A stretch of DNA of 64,000 bases from Granulicella mallensis MP5ACTX8 (GCF_000178955.2 NC_016631.1:5580001-5644000), one strand, 5' to 3'; shown: positions 15,258 to 26,027, counted from the stretch's first letter. The notes: generated by a model not told the origin, from the letters alone. Numbers and translations are program-made.

Positions 15258-17690
15258 CTAAGCGTCTTCGCCGGGCCACTTCCACCCGTTGATCTCCGGG
15301 CTATCAATGCCGTTCTCATGCGCGTAGCTCACACTCTCGATGATCTGGTCCTTCAGCCATTCCTTGACGTGCGCGGCGCTCGCCTGCAGCGTTGGCACGC
15401 GGTCGATCACATCGATCGCCAGATCGAAGCGGTCGATCTGGTTCAGAATTGCCAGCTCCAGCGGCGTATTGATATTGCCCTTCTCCTTGTAGCCGCGCAC
15501 GTGGAAGTTGTCGTGATTCTTCCTGCGGTACGTGAACTTATGGATCAGCGAAGCATAGGCATGGAAGTTGAAGATGACCGGCTTGTCCGTCGTAAACAGG
15601 CTGTCAAACTCGCGCTCTGACAGGCCATGCGGATGTTCTGTCTCCGGCATCAGACGGAACAGATCGACCACGTTGACGAAGCGGATCTTTACCTCAGGGC
15701 AGCGTTCCCGGAGAATCGCAACCGCCGCCAGCGACTCTGAGGTGGGAATATCTCCCGCGCACGCCATCACAACATCGGGCTCCTGGCCCGCGTCGTTGCT
15801 GGCGAAGTCCCAGATGCCGATACCCTTGGTGCAATGGTTCACCGCCGCATCCATGTCCAGGTACTGCAGATGCGCCGCCTTATCCGCGACGATGACATTG
15901 ATGTAATCCACGCTGCGCAGGCAGTGGTCGGCCACGCTCAGCAGGCAGTTCGCATCGGGCGGAAGATAGATGCGCGTGACCTCGGGACTCTTGTTTGTCA
16001 CCAGGTCGAGGAAGCCGGGGTCCTGGTGCGTGAACCCGTTGTGGTCCTGCCGCCATACCAATGAGGTAATCAGCAGATTGATGGAGGAGATCGGAGCGCG
16101 CCAGCGCAGCTCCAGCTTGCTCTTCTCCAGCCACTTCGCATGCTGGTTGAACATTGAGTCGATGATGTGGACGAACGCCTCATAGCTCGAAAAGAAGCCG
16201 TGACGCCCTGTGAGCACGTAGCCTTCGAACCAGCCTTCGAGCGTGTGCTCGCTGAGCATCTCCATCACGCGCCCGTCGGTGGCGAGAAAACCGCCATCGG
16301 CGTCCTCCGGCTTCATCTCCGCCATCCAGGCCTTGCCGCTCGCTTCGTACATCGCGTCGAGCTTGTTGGAGGCGGTCTCATCCGGCCCGAAGACACGGAA
16401 GCTCGTCATGTTCTGACGGATGACATCGCGCAGAAACTTCCCGAGTGTACCCGTCGATGAAACCTCGATCTGTCCGGGCTTCTCGACCTTTACGCCATAC
16501 TTGCGGAAGTCCGGCAGCTCCAGCGGCTTGCGCAGTTCGCCGCCGTTCGCGTGCGGATTGCCGCTGATACGCCGCTGTCCTACCGGAGCCGTCTCTCTGA
16601 ACTCGGCATGGAGCTTGCCGCTCTCGTCGAACAGCTCCTCCGGCTTGTAGCTGCGCAGCCACGCCTCTACCTGCTTCAGGTGCGCGGGGTTGGTGACCGG
16701 ATCGAGAATGGGCATCTGGTGGGCGCGCCACGAGCCTTCCAGCTTGTGTCCGTCGACCTCCTTGGGGCACGTCCAGCCCTTCGGCGTACGCAGGATGATC
16801 ATCGGCCAGCGCGGCCGCTCCGGCGCCGTGCCGGCGGGAGCGCTGCGCGCCTTCTCTTGGATCGCACGAATCTCGAGCACACACTGCTCCATCACGCTGG
16901 CCATCTGCTGGTGCATCAGAGCCGGATCGTCGCCTTCGACCACATAGGGCGTCCAGCCATAGCCGCGGAAGAGGCTGTCCAGCTCTTCGCGCGAGATTCT
17001 GGCGAGGATCGTGGGGTTGGCGATCTTGTAGCCGTTCAGGTGCAGCACGGGCAACACAGCGCCATCGTGGATCGGGTTCAGGAACTTATTTGAGTGCCAC
17101 GAGGTCGCAAGTGGCCCCGTCTCGGATTCGCCATCGCCCACCACCACCGTCACGATGAGGTCGGGATTGTCGAAGGCCGCACCAAACCCATGCGAGAGGC
17201 TGTAGCCCAACTCGCCGCCCTCGTGAATCGAACCCGGAGTCTCCGGGGTGCAGTGGCTTCCGATACCGCCCGGAAACGAAAACTGCTTGAAGAACTTCTG
17301 CAGGCCGGTGATGTCTTCGCTCATCGCCGGGTAGACCTCGGAGTACACGCCTTCGAGGTAGCTGTTCGAAAGCGTCGCAGGCGCTCCGTGGCCTGGCCCC
17401 GAGATGTAGATCAGGTCGAGGTCATACTTCTTGATCAGCCGGTTCAGATGCACCCAGGTGAACGTCTGTCCGGGATCGGAGCCCCAGTGGCCCAGCAGCC
17501 GGTTCTTGATGTGCTCAGGCTTCAGCGGCTCGCGCAGCAAGGGATTGTGGCGGAGGTACAGCATGCCCGCGCAGAGATAGTTGCAGGCCCGCCAGTAACC
17601 GTCGATCAGGCGTAGCTCTTCAGCCCCCAGAGGGTTGTTCGCAGTTTGAGAAGAGTTTGGCGAAGAAGAAAGAGTGGAGGTGCTATTCAT
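15258..17690 (-). CDS. xfp: Phosphoketolase (xylulose-5-P/fructose-6-P)
   Basis: This thiamine-diphosphate enzyme cleaves xylulose-5-phosphate or fructose-6-phosphate with phosphate to give acetyl-phosphate plus glyceraldehyde-3-P or erythrose-4-P. The 810-residue product has the family signatures [16 protein letters not shown] near the N-terminus, [20 protein letters not shown], the ThDP motif [18 protein letters not shown] and [15 protein letters not shown] in the Pyr domain. The C-terminal domain has [16 protein letters not shown]. Length is normal. GAGGG precedes the ATG by 7 bases. It lies 49 bases downstream of ackA, which converts its acetyl-phosphate to acetate and ATP. Confidence 0.96.
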   Translation of the reverse strand: MNSTSTLSSSPNSSQTANNPLGAEELRLIDGYWRACNYLCAGMLYLRHNPLLREPLKPEHIKNRLLGHWGSDPGQTFTWVHLNRLIKKYDLDLIYISGPGHGAPATLSNSYLEGVYSEVYPAMSEDITGLQKFFKQFSFPGGIGSHCTPETPGSIHEGGELGYSLSHGFGAAFDNPDLIVTVVVGDGESETGPLATSWHSNKFLNPIHDGAVLPVLHLNGYKIANPTILARISREELDSLFRGYGWTPYVVEGDDPALMHQQMASVMEQCVLEIRAIQEKARSAPAGTAPERPRWPMIILRTPKGWTCPKEVDGHKLEGSWRAHQMPILDPVTNPAHLKQVEAWLRSYKPEELFDESGKLHAEFRETAPVGQRRISGNPHANGGELRKPLELPDFRKYGVKVEKPGQIEVSSTGTLGKFLRDVIRQNMTSFRVFGPDETASNKLDAMYEASGKAWMAEMKPEDADGGFLATDGRVMEMLSEHTLEGWFEGYVLTGRHGFFSSYEAFVHIIDSMFNQHAKWLEKSKLELRWRAPISSINLLITSLVWRQDHNGFTHQDPGFLDLVTNKSPEVTRIYLPPDANCLLSVADHCLRSVDYINVIVADKAAHLQYLDMDAAVNHCTKGIGIWDFASNDAGQEPDVVMACAGDIPTSESLAAVAILRERCPEVKIRFVNVVDLFRLMPETEHPHGLSEREFDSLFTTDKPVIFNFHAYASLIHKFTYRRKNHDNFHVRGYKEKGNINTPLELAILNQIDRFDLAIDVIDRVPTLQASAAHVKEWLKDQIIESVSYAHENGIDSPEINGWKWPGEDA

Positions 17691-17739
17691 AGATGCCCTC
17701 GTTCGATGGCTGCCTGCGCAGGTGTTTGGGTCGTGTGGA

Positions 17740-18951
17740 TTACGGTTTCGATCGAGCCATGCGGTCGACGTGCACGGCGATCATGAGATCTTCCTGGGCG
17801 GGTACGACAAAAATCTCCGTCTTAGACTGTGATGCGCTAATTCGTTGCAGACCCGTTGCCTTCCCGGCATTTAACGGAAAATTGATGAGGATCCCCATAG
17901 CGTCCAGACCGCCGAGGACCTCCGCACGCGTCAGGGCATCGTGCTGGCCGATGCCGCCGGCAAACACAATGGCATCGAGACCACCCAGCAGCCAGCAGAA
18001 TCCGCCGATGGCCTTCGTCACGCTGCGCGTAAAGATCTTCAGCGCCAGCGCGGCTTGCGCATTGCCGTCCGCCGCCGCCTTCCGCACGGCTTTCATGTCG
18101 TTCGCCATTCCGGTCAGAGCCACCATCCCCGACTCATGGTTGAACATCGTCTCGACCGCTGAGGCAGCCTCTTTCCCCTCACCCATCTGCCGGAGCAGGT
18201 ACAGCATCAGGCCTGGATCGAGGTCGCCGGGGCGCGTGCCCATCACTACTCCCCCCGTCGGCGTAAGGCCCATCGTGGTATCCACAGAGCGGCCCTCCAA
18301 CAGGGCCGTCACGCTGCACCCACTGCCCAGGTGCGCAATGACCATGCGCTTCGGCAGTTCTCCGGCGGCCTGCATCTGCCGCACAATCGACTCGCAGCTC
18401 AGCCCATGAAAGCCGTACCGGCGAGCACCCTGCTCGCGATAGACCGCAGGTACCGGATAGGTCGTAGCCTCCTCCGGCATCGTCTGGTGAAACATCGTGT
18501 CGAAGCAGGCGTAATGGGCGACCTCCGGAAATCGCTCCCTGCCTGCGCGAATCATCTCGATGACCTCAGGATCGTGCAGTGGCGCAAAGGCCACGGCCTC
18601 CTCCAGATCGCGCAGTACCTCAGGCGTAATCTGCTGATGATCCTTGAGCTTCGCCCCGGGATGCACGACGCGATAGCCGACAGCCTCGACCTCCGGCATC
18701 TGCTTCCCGGACACGGTATCCAGAACGAGTTGGATCGCCTCCTGCAGCGTCTGGGCCTTCACGCCGGAAGGCTCGCGGCTCAGACCAGATGTATCCGTCG
18801 CATGGATCTCCAGCGTAGCCTCCGTCCCCCCCACACCGCTTAGTTCTCCGTCGTACAGCAGACATGGGTCGGCTTGCTCCTGGACGTCGAACATCGAAAA
18901 CTTGATCGAGGAAGAACCGCTGTTGAGTACGAGTATGAGCATGCCCACCAT
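17740..18951 (-). CDS. ackA: Acetate kinase
   Basis: AckA transfers phosphate between acetyl-phosphate and ADP, giving acetate and ATP. The 403-residue product has NSGSSSIKF at the N-terminus, [32 protein letters not shown], the phosphate-binding HLGSGCS and [13 protein letters not shown]. The substrate Asn, Arg and catalytic Asp (in CFDT) are present. The start is either ATG 18951 (MVGMLILV) or ATG 18942 (MLILVLNSG); the shorter form matches the family better but neither has a strong ribosome-binding site. It is first in the ackA-xfp unit, giving a complete phosphoketolase-to-acetate route. Confidence 0.95.
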   Translation of the reverse strand: MVGMLILVLNSGSSSIKFSMFDVQEQADPCLLYDGELSGVGGTEATLEIHATDTSGLSREPSGVKAQTLQEAIQLVLDTVSGKQMPEVEAVGYRVVHPGAKLKDHQQITPEVLRDLEEAVAFAPLHDPEVIEMIRAGRERFPEVAHYACFDTMFHQTMPEEATTYPVPAVYREQGARRYGFHGLSCESIVRQMQAAGELPKRMVIAHLGSGCSVTALLEGRSVDTTMGLTPTGGVVMGTRPGDLDPGLMLYLLRQMGEGKEAASAVETMFNHESGMVALTGMANDMKAVRKAAADGNAQAALALKIFTRSVTKAIGGFCWLLGGLDAIVFAGGIGQHDALTRAEVLGGLDAMGILINFPLNAGKATGLQRISASQSKTEIFVVPAQEDLMIAVHVDRMARSKP

Positions 18952-19005
18952 TCCGAAGGTCCGCTAGACCGACGTTACACCACTGCCACTGCCGCTGCTG
19001 TTTCT

Positions 19006-19230
19006 GTTCTTGCTTTGGCTTCTGCTTTTCTGGCTTGTCATTCCGAGCGTAGCGAGCGAACCTGCTGTCTCCCGTTCTTTGCTTGTGCTGTTACAGATGT
19101 TATGCGGCAACGTAAACCACGACCTCTCACCTTGGACTGGACACCTTATGGGAAATACGAACGAAAACGGGAGACAGCAGGTTCGCTCGCTACGCTCGGA
19201 ATGACAAGCCAGAAAAACAAAAGCAAAAAC
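19006..19230. repeat. Inverted-repeat element (family A)
   Basis: Left arm 19006-19076 carries GCTTGTCATTCCGAGCG, then AACCTGCTGTCTCCCGTT; the right arm 19165-19230 is its near-perfect reverse complement. Both arms are edged by AAAAGC/AAAAAC tracts reading outward. The unique 88-base centre has no gene. It fills the gap between ackA and the copper-efflux operon. Confidence 0.85.
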
Positions 19231-19306
19231 AACGACTCATTGTCCTTGCAACAAAGTTAGATGCGTTTGCCCTGCACACCCGTAGAGACGTAGTCTGAAA
19301 GAGGCA

Positions 19307-19678
19307 ATGCGTCTTCTTCGCCAATTCGGTGTGCTGGTTCTGCTGCTGGTGACCTGCCTGGCTCCGGCCATGGCCTGCATGGTTCCCGATGCGCAGATGA
19401 GCACGCAAGAGCGTGCCTGCTGCCGCGCGATGAAGAATCAGTGCGGGCAGATGGAGATGCCGGCATCCCAGAATTGCTGCCAGACGACTCCGCCGAGCGT
19501 CCACGATAACGCGTTGGGCACAAAGGCAGTGACATACCACCCGGTCATGCTTCCGGTGATCTGGCTGGCAGCTGTCGATCTGCTAAGGCCGACCTCTGCC
19601 CTCCCCGGATGGGTTGAACGTCCCGACTACTCGCCTCCGCAGTCCCCGCCCACCACCATTTCCATTCTAAGAATCTAG
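19307..19678 (+). CDS. Exported Cys/Met-rich protein, first gene of Cus-like operon
   Basis: The 123-residue protein has a signal peptide (MRLLRQFGVLVLLLVTCLAP) and a short mature region rich in thiol and thioether residues: RACCRAMKNQCGQMEMP and SQNCCQ give two CC pairs, another Cys and several Met. A moderately hydrophobic stretch (VMLPVIWLAAVDLL) follows. Such a mix suits periplasmic Cu(I)/Ag(I) binding, and the gene lies 79 bases before the cusC-like gene. The family is not recognised; a metallochaperone or sensor role is inference from composition and context. Confidence 0.65.
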   Translation: MRLLRQFGVLVLLLVTCLAPAMACMVPDAQMSTQERACCRAMKNQCGQMEMPASQNCCQTTPPSVHDNALGTKAVTYHPVMLPVIWLAAVDLLRPTSALPGWVERPDYSPPQSPPTTISILRI

Positions 19679-19757
19679 ACCTCTCCTCTCTCGCACTTCG
19701 TTCGAGCTGCGTGCGCGCACTCGTGTCTGAACTGTTATCGAGACAGGAGATTTCCCT

Positions 19758-21017
19758 ATGAAGGTGGCCTTGTACTGGACCGCCGCATGGGTGCTGGCCA
19801 GCGGTGTCCTCGCATCCGCGCAGGATATGCCCGCCAAGCCAACACCCGTTGCCCAATTGATCGCTGAAGCAGAGGCGAACAACTCACAGATTTCCGCCGC
19901 GGACCATTCGTGGAAGGCGGCAACCCACGTCGCCCAACAAGTAACGACGCTACCCGACCCGCAGTTCACGGTGCAGCAGTTCAGCGTGGGCAGCCCGAAG
20001 CCCTTCGCGGGCTTCAGCAACAGCGACTTTGCCTATATCGGTCTGGGCGCCTCGCAGGATCTCCCCTATCCCGGAAAGCTCCGGCTCAAAGGAGAGGTGG
20101 CCAACCGGGAGGCAGACACGCAACACGCACAAGTAGATGTCCTGCGCTCCTCCATTGCAGAGCAGATCAAGCTCGTCTATCTGCGCCTGGCCTATCTCGA
20201 CGCGACGCTGGCCATTCTGAATCAGAATGACGCCGTTCTGCAGCCGCTGATTCAAAGCGGGCTCGCACATTACAGCGTGGGGCAAGGCAGCCAGGCCGAT
20301 GTGCTCAAAGCTCAGATTGAACACACAAAGATTCTGCGCGAAGTCACGATGCACCATCAGGAGATGGGCCAGCTCCAGGCCGATCTCAAGCAGCTGCTGC
20401 ATCGTTCGCAGGACTCTGCCGACATCCTCACGGAGCCACTTGCAGCTACACCGTTGCGCTCTACCTCTGAGGAGTTGCAGGCAATGGTCCAGGAACACAA
20501 CCCCGCAGTCCACAAGGATGCAAACGCCGTTCAAACGCAGAATGCGCAGCTCAAATCCGCCCAACGAGATGGCAAGCCGGACTTCAATGTCGGCTATATG
20601 TTCCAGCAAACAGGCAGTGGCTATCGGGACTATTACATGCTGAGCCTCAACATGAGGCTGCCCCGGCATAAGCGAGTGGAAGCAGAGGTCGCAGAGGCGA
20701 CCGAGCGGCTAAACCAGTCCAGGCAGGCACTCGACTCTCAAACGCAGCAGCAGCTTGCTGAAGTTCAGAAGCAATACATCGCGGTCACCAGCACGGAAGA
20801 GCTGTTGAAGGAGTACCAGGAAGGCCTGATTCCGCAAGCGGATGCCGCCTTCCGATCAGAGGAAGCGGCCTACCAATCGAACAAGCAGCAGTTCGCTCCC
20901 GTTCTCTCTTCGCTGCTCGATGTCCTGTCGTTTGAGCACGACTATCAACAGGCGCTCTTCGATCACGAGACAGCCCTGGCTCACCTTGAAACGCTGACTG
21001 GAGCGACACTCCGATGA
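19758..21017 (+). CDS. Outer-membrane efflux protein of TolC/CusC type
   Basis: The 419-residue protein has a signal peptide cleaved after VLASAQ and two long helical repeats of the outer-membrane efflux family: LPDPQFTVQQF with LRLKGEVANREADTQ, and KPDFNVGYMFQQ with RLPRHKRVEAEVAEA. It would form the trimeric exit duct of a CusCBA-type metal pump. The family's short N-terminal lipobox Cys, present in CusC, is absent. AGGAG precedes the ATG by 8 bases. Its stop overlaps the ATG of the adaptor gene by 4 bases (ATGA), indicating translational coupling. Confidence 0.9.
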   Translation: MKVALYWTAAWVLASGVLASAQDMPAKPTPVAQLIAEAEANNSQISAADHSWKAATHVAQQVTTLPDPQFTVQQFSVGSPKPFAGFSNSDFAYIGLGASQDLPYPGKLRLKGEVANREADTQHAQVDVLRSSIAEQIKLVYLRLAYLDATLAILNQNDAVLQPLIQSGLAHYSVGQGSQADVLKAQIEHTKILREVTMHHQEMGQLQADLKQLLHRSQDSADILTEPLAATPLRSTSEELQAMVQEHNPAVHKDANAVQTQNAQLKSAQRDGKPDFNVGYMFQQTGSGYRDYYMLSLNMRLPRHKRVEAEVAEATERLNQSRQALDSQTQQQLAEVQKQYIAVTSTEELLKEYQEGLIPQADAAFRSEEAAYQSNKQQFAPVLSSLLDVLSFEHDYQQALFDHETALAHLETLTGATLR

Positions 21018-22588
21018 ACAAGTACGTCCTGCGCACCTCTCTTATCTGGCTCTTGATCTTCGCCATCGTCCTCAGCGTCATGGCCTATCGCTCCCATCTA
21101 CGGACACAACCCACAACCTCCTCTGAGGGCATTCAGCCGATCGCATCCGGCCCGTCGCCGCAGCCTGCGATGGCACAGACAGAGAACGGCATGGCCATGT
21201 CTTCGCAGAAGATGGAAGCACCGCTGGCCCCCGTGCAGCTCAGCACCGAACAACTGCAAAGCATCGGCGTGAGGACCGGCACCGTCGAGTACAAACAACT
21301 CAGCGACGACATCCGGGCAACCGGCACCGTGGATATCGACGAGCGGCTTCTCTCCTATGTGCAGGTGCGCTTTCCGGGCTACATCCGCAGGGTCTTTGCC
21401 GATGCCACCTACCAATACGTGAGAAAGGGCGAGCCGCTCTTCACCATCTACAGTCCCGACCTTGTCGCCACACAGCAGGAGTATCTGCTGGCCCGCCAGA
21501 ACCAGAAGGCCATGAGTGCCAGCAGCGTTGAGGGCGTGGCTTCTGGAGCGGCCTCTCTCTCCTCTGCCGCGGAACAACGGTTGCAACAATGGGATATTCC
21601 GCAAAGCGAGATCGCGAAGCTGAAAGAGACCGGCAAGGCCATCTCCGATCTGACGATCGACGCGCCGGCGTCCGGGTACATCACGGAGCGCAACGCCTTA
21701 CCCAACATGTACGTCGAGCCAAGCACACGCCTGTACACCGTGGCCGATCTGTCGCGCGTCTGGGTAAACGCGCAGGTGTTTCAAAACGATATCGGCAGGC
21801 TGAAGCCCGGGGATCGTGCCGCAATCACAGTCGATGCTTACCCTGACCGAACCTTTTCGGGGCGCATTGAAGACATCCTTCCCCAGGTCGACATGACGAC
21901 GCGCACCGTGCGGGTGCGGCTTGCGATCAGCAATCCAGGTGTCAAGCTCAAGCCGGGGATGTTCGTGAATGTGGATTTGAAATCGGCACTAGGACGGCAG
22001 CTTACGGTTCCCGCCTCCGCCGTCTTTCAGACCGGCACACGACAGGTCGTCTTTCTCGATCACGGGAATGGAAGCCTGGAACCGAAGGATGTCGTTCTCG
22101 GGCCGCGCGTAGGGGATGACATTGCTGTCCTCAAAGGACTGGAAGCGCATCAGCAGATCGTCACCTCGGACAACTTCCTCCTTGATTCTGAGAGTCAGCT
22201 ACAGGCGGCTGCAGGAACCTACACTCCACCGCCATCGAACATGGGCAATACAACGCAGCAGGCTTCAACGGTGAACGTCGACTTCACCACTGATCCGAAC
22301 CCAGCACACAGAGGGTCCAACACGTTTCGCGTGAAACTCACGGATGCCCATAACCACCCGCTCACCGGAGCGGATGTCAGCGTGACCTTCTTCATGCCTT
22401 CGATGCCTGCCATGGGCATGGCGGCGATGAATGCGACCACCAGGCTTCTGCCAAAGGGCGCTGGACTGTATGAAGGCCAGGGCAGTCTTGACACCGGCGG
22501 AACATGGCAGGTCACGGTCACCGTGCAGCAGAACGGACAAACCATCGCCACAAAACAACTGCATGTAAACGCAGAAGGAGGGATGTAA
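21014..22588 (+). CDS. cusB: RND metal-efflux adaptor (CusB-like) with C-terminal FixH/YtkA-like domain
   Basis: The 524-residue membrane-fusion protein is anchored by one N-terminal helix (LIWLLIFAIVLSVMAY). It has the CusB-type barrel and lipoyl segments: RATGTVDIDERLLSYVQVR, PLFTIYSPDLVATQQEYL, SGYITERNALPNMYVEP and KPGDRAAITVDAYPDRTF. From about residue 420 an Ig-like domain follows (NTFRVKLTDAHNHPLTGADV, then FFMPSMPAMGMAAM), resembling FixH/YtkA domains; its Met cluster could bind Cu(I). A metal-dense MAMSSQKM segment lies near residue 57. It couples the CusC-like and CusA-like proteins across the periplasm. The preceding and following genes overlap or abut it. Confidence 0.92.
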   Translation: MNKYVLRTSLIWLLIFAIVLSVMAYRSHLRTQPTTSSEGIQPIASGPSPQPAMAQTENGMAMSSQKMEAPLAPVQLSTEQLQSIGVRTGTVEYKQLSDDIRATGTVDIDERLLSYVQVRFPGYIRRVFADATYQYVRKGEPLFTIYSPDLVATQQEYLLARQNQKAMSASSVEGVASGAASLSSAAEQRLQQWDIPQSEIAKLKETGKAISDLTIDAPASGYITERNALPNMYVEPSTRLYTVADLSRVWVNAQVFQNDIGRLKPGDRAAITVDAYPDRTFSGRIEDILPQVDMTTRTVRVRLAISNPGVKLKPGMFVNVDLKSALGRQLTVPASAVFQTGTRQVVFLDHGNGSLEPKDVVLGPRVGDDIAVLKGLEAHQQIVTSDNFLLDSESQLQAAAGTYTPPPSNMGNTTQQASTVNVDFTTDPNPAHRGSNTFRVKLTDAHNHPLTGADVSVTFFMPSMPAMGMAAMNATTRLLPKGAGLYEGQGSLDTGGTWQVTVTVQQNGQTIATKQLHVNAEGGM

Positions 22589-22589
22589 C

Positions 22590-25500
22590 GTGCTCTCCAA
22601 AATTATCGATCTTTGCGCGCGCAATCGCTTTCTCGTCTTTGCCTGTGTTCTGTTGCTCACGTTCGCAGGCATCTGGTCGCTTCGACACGTTCCGCTCGAT
22701 GCGCTGCCCGACATCTCGGACGTGCAGGTGATCGTTCATACCAGCTGGGAGGGCGAGCCACCGGATGTCATCGAAGACCAGGTGACCTATCCGATTGTGA
22801 CGAGCCTGCTGGCTGCGCCTCACGTCAAAGCAGTCCGTGCGCAGACCATGTTCGGCGACTCCTACGTCTATGTCGTCTTTGAAGATGGCACCGACTTATA
22901 TTGGGCGCGTTCCCGCGTCGTCGAATATCTCCAGCAGATCAGCGGCCGCTTGCCCGCTGACGTCCATCCGGCTATCGGTCCCGATGCAACCGGCGCAGGT
23001 TGGGTCTTCGAGTATGCCATCGTGGACAAGAGCGGAACGCACAGTCTTGCCGATCTGCGCAGCCTGCAGGACTGGCATCTGCGTTACGCGCTGGAGACAG
23101 TGCCTGGCGTCTCTGAAGTAGCCAGCATCGGCGGCTATGTGCGCCAGTACCAGGTCCGTCTCGACCCCAATAAGCTGCTGGCCTACAACATCCCGCTCTC
23201 TACCGTGATCGACCGTGTAAAGGCCAGCACCAGCGAGGTGGGCGGCAGGGCGCTGGATCTGAGCGGAGCACAGTACATGATCCGCGGCCTCGGCTACCTG
23301 CGTTCGCTGAACGACCTTGAAACAGTAGCAGTCGGCAGCAAGAACGGCACCCCCGTATTGCTGCGCGATCTCGGCAGCGTGGCCTTCGGTCCGGATATCC
23401 GAGAGGGTGTCGCGGAGTGGAACGGGGATGGCGAGACCGTCGGCGGCATTGTGGTCATGCGTCAGGGGATGAACGCGCTCAATGTCATCCAAGGAGTGAA
23501 ACAGAAGCTCCGCGAGATCGCCCCTTCGCTTCCGGCGGGTGTCCAGATTGTCGCGGGGTACGACCGTGCGGGATTGATTCAGGATTCGATTGCCACGCTT
23601 CAACGCGACCTGCTGGAAGAAGCAGTTATCGTAAGCCTGGTCATCATCGTCTTCCTGTTCCACTTCCGTTCAGCGTTGATCGCAATTATCGCCTTGCCCA
23701 TTGCGGTCCTGGTCTCTTTCATCCCGATCTACTTCCTCGGTGTCAGCGCCAACATCATGTCTCTCGGAGGCCTGGCACTCGCGATCGGAGTGCTGGTCGA
23801 TGCGGCGATCGTCATGGTCGAGAATGGCTATCGTCACTTGTCGGAGCGGCAGCAGTCGGACAGCACACCGATCTCCGAGCCGGAGCGCCGCGAAATTCTC
23901 ATCAACTCCGCCAAGCAGGTGGGCCCGGCGCTCTTCTTCTCGCTGCTCATCATCGTGGTCTCCTTCCTTCCTGTCTTTCTGCTTGAAGCCCAGGAGGGGC
24001 GCATGTTTCGCCCTCTTGCCTGGACGAAGACCCTGGCCGTAGGTTCCTCTTCCATTCTTGCCATCACCCTGGTCCCGGTATTGATGGTGCTGCTCATTCG
24101 CGGAAAACTGCGGCCGGAAAATGCCAATCCCATCTCGCGCGTTACGCAGGCCCTCTATCTGCCGATCCTTCGCTTCTGCTTGAAGTATCGCAAACTGACC
24201 ATCGGACTCAACCTCATCTTTCTGGTTGCGACTTTGCCTGTCGCGTTCAAGCTGGGCAGCCAGTTCATGCCTCCACTCTTTGAGGGCTCCGCGCTCTACA
24301 TGCCGACAGCACTTCCCGGCATCGCTATCGAGCAGGCGAAGACATTGCTGCAAAAACAGGATGCAATCCTACGCACCTTCCCGGAGGTAGCCAGCGTCTT
24401 CGGCGCAGTCGGACGTTCGGACAGCGCGACAGATAACGCGCCGCTCGACATGTACGACACCACCATCATGCTCAAGCCGCGCGAGCAGTGGCGTCCCGGC
24501 ATGACCTACGAAAAGCTCATTCAAGAGATGGATGCGAAGGTGCAGTTTCCCGGCCTCGCAAACACCTGGACAAGCCCTGTCGAGAACCGACTGGATATGG
24601 AACTGACAGGCATCAAGACTCCCCTGGGGCTCAAGGTCCAGGGCCCAAACGTCGACGGCATAGAACAACTCGCCGCACGGATGCAGAGCGTTCTCTCGGC
24701 GATGCCGCAGGTACGGTCGGTCTTCGCGGAACGGATCTCGCAAGGCTTTTACGTCAACGTGGAAGCGAACCGTGAAGAGGCCGCGCGCTATGGCCTCAGT
24801 GTCGCCGATATTCAAACAGCCGTAGCCTCCGGGATCGGCGGACAAAACATTGCAGAGAACATCGAAGGGCGTGAGCGCTACCCCATCAACGTCCGTTATT
24901 CACAGGACTTCCGGGACAGCGTAGACCGTATGCGCAGTGTCTTGATCGCGACTCCTTCAGGGGCGCAGATTCCACTCGGCCAGGTAGCGCGCATCTCGTT
25001 CTCGCACGGCCCGGCCATGATCCGTGACGAAGACGGCCAGCTCACCGGGTATGTGTACATCGACCTCAAAGACAGCAACTACGGTGGTTTCGTCGAAGCT
25101 GCGACGCGGAAGCTGCACAGCCAGATTGCACTGCCGGCGAGTTATGGCTTCAAGTGGTCGGGAGAGTATGAGTTCGAGCTGCGCGCGAAACAACGGCTCA
25201 AGCTCATCCTGCCCATCGTCTTCTTCCTCATCTTCCTGCTGCTCTACATGGTCTTTCATTCCGTCGCCGAGGCAGTGGTGCTGATCGTTCCGACGATCTA
25301 CGCGATGACCGGAGGTCTGCTGCTGCAATGGCTGCTCGGCTACAACTTCAGCGTCGCGGTATGGGTCGGGTATATCGCGCTGTTTGGCATCGCGGTTGAA
25401 ACAGGGGTCGTCATGGTGGTCTATCTCCACGAGGCCCTGGAACATCGTTTGCTGCAAGGCACGACGCTGACAAACGCCGACATAGAGGCTGCGGCGATCG

Positions 25501-25778
25501 AAGGGGCCGTCCACCGGCTGCGTCCCAAGTTGATGACGGTCATAGCCGTGCTCGCCAGCCTCGTTCCCATCCTTTGGGAGTCCGGCATCGGCTCTGACGT
25601 CATGAAGCCCATCGCCGCACCTATCGTGGGGGGCATGATTACTTCCACCATTCACGTCCTGATCCTTGTGCCCGTCTTCTTTGTGATGATGAAGGAGCGA
25701 GCCTTGCGCAAAGGACATCTCCATGCAGAGAAGGAAACCGGGCATCCAGTTCAACCCTCCATTCAAGGAGACCTCTAA
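22590..25778 (+). CDS. cusA: Heavy-metal RND pump, CusA-like copper/silver exporter
   Basis: The 1062-residue inner-membrane proton antiporter has 12 helices and two large periplasmic domains. Signatures include PDISDVQVIVHTSWEG, FEDGTDLYWARSRV, the helix-4 GVLVDAAIVMVENGYRHL of heavy-metal RND pumps and, before the second half, LDMELTGIKTPLGLKVQG. The last resembles CusA (LDM..TGIK) more than zinc/cobalt CzcA proteins, so Cu(I)/Ag(I) is the better guess. A GTG start is used, with AAGGAGGGA about 6 bases upstream and one base after the adaptor stop. The charged C-terminus is cytosolic. A palindromic element follows. Confidence 0.92.
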   Translation: MLSKIIDLCARNRFLVFACVLLLTFAGIWSLRHVPLDALPDISDVQVIVHTSWEGEPPDVIEDQVTYPIVTSLLAAPHVKAVRAQTMFGDSYVYVVFEDGTDLYWARSRVVEYLQQISGRLPADVHPAIGPDATGAGWVFEYAIVDKSGTHSLADLRSLQDWHLRYALETVPGVSEVASIGGYVRQYQVRLDPNKLLAYNIPLSTVIDRVKASTSEVGGRALDLSGAQYMIRGLGYLRSLNDLETVAVGSKNGTPVLLRDLGSVAFGPDIREGVAEWNGDGETVGGIVVMRQGMNALNVIQGVKQKLREIAPSLPAGVQIVAGYDRAGLIQDSIATLQRDLLEEAVIVSLVIIVFLFHFRSALIAIIALPIAVLVSFIPIYFLGVSANIMSLGGLALAIGVLVDAAIVMVENGYRHLSERQQSDSTPISEPERREILINSAKQVGPALFFSLLIIVVSFLPVFLLEAQEGRMFRPLAWTKTLAVGSSSILAITLVPVLMVLLIRGKLRPENANPISRVTQALYLPILRFCLKYRKLTIGLNLIFLVATLPVAFKLGSQFMPPLFEGSALYMPTALPGIAIEQAKTLLQKQDAILRTFPEVASVFGAVGRSDSATDNAPLDMYDTTIMLKPREQWRPGMTYEKLIQEMDAKVQFPGLANTWTSPVENRLDMELTGIKTPLGLKVQGPNVDGIEQLAARMQSVLSAMPQVRSVFAERISQGFYVNVEANREEAARYGLSVADIQTAVASGIGGQNIAENIEGRERYPINVRYSQDFRDSVDRMRSVLIATPSGAQIPLGQVARISFSHGPAMIRDEDGQLTGYVYIDLKDSNYGGFVEAATRKLHSQIALPASYGFKWSGEYEFELRAKQRLKLILPIVFFLIFLLLYMVFHSVAEAVVLIVPTIYAMTGGLLLQWLLGYNFSVAVWVGYIALFGIAVETGVVMVVYLHEALEHRLLQGTTLTNADIEAAAIEGAVHRLRPKLMTVIAVLASLVPILWESGIGSDVMKPIAAPIVGGMITSTIHVLILVPVFFVMMKERALRKGHLHAEKETGHPVQPSIQGDL

Positions 25779-25829
25779 GAATCTGTTTAGAGAAATTACC
25801 CGATGGTATAGGGCTTGTTTCGCCTACGC

Positions 25830-26027
25830 TCTAAGCGCTAAAGGCGCGCTCTATCAAAGCCCAGGGTGCAACCCTGGGTTAGGGAGCTATTGGAATGCAG
25901 AGCGCTGTAAGCGCGACCTATCGTGCCACTATCGATAGATCGCGCTTACAGCGCTCGCAAATTCTATCTTGCCTCTGACCCAGGGTTTCACCCTGGGCTT
26001 TGATAGAGCGCGCCCTCAGCGCTTAGA
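25830..26027. repeat. Nested palindrome, ~200 bp (CCCAGGGTG family)
   Basis: Ends pair as TCTAAGCGCT...AGCGCTTAGA; inside are CTATCAAAGCCCAGGGTG against its complement and a central AGCGCTGTAAGCGCGA block around CTATCG-TGCCACTA-TCGATAG. Two CCCTGGG sub-palindromes match those in the 7125-7408 element. Non-coding; it follows the Cus operon. Confidence 0.85.
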
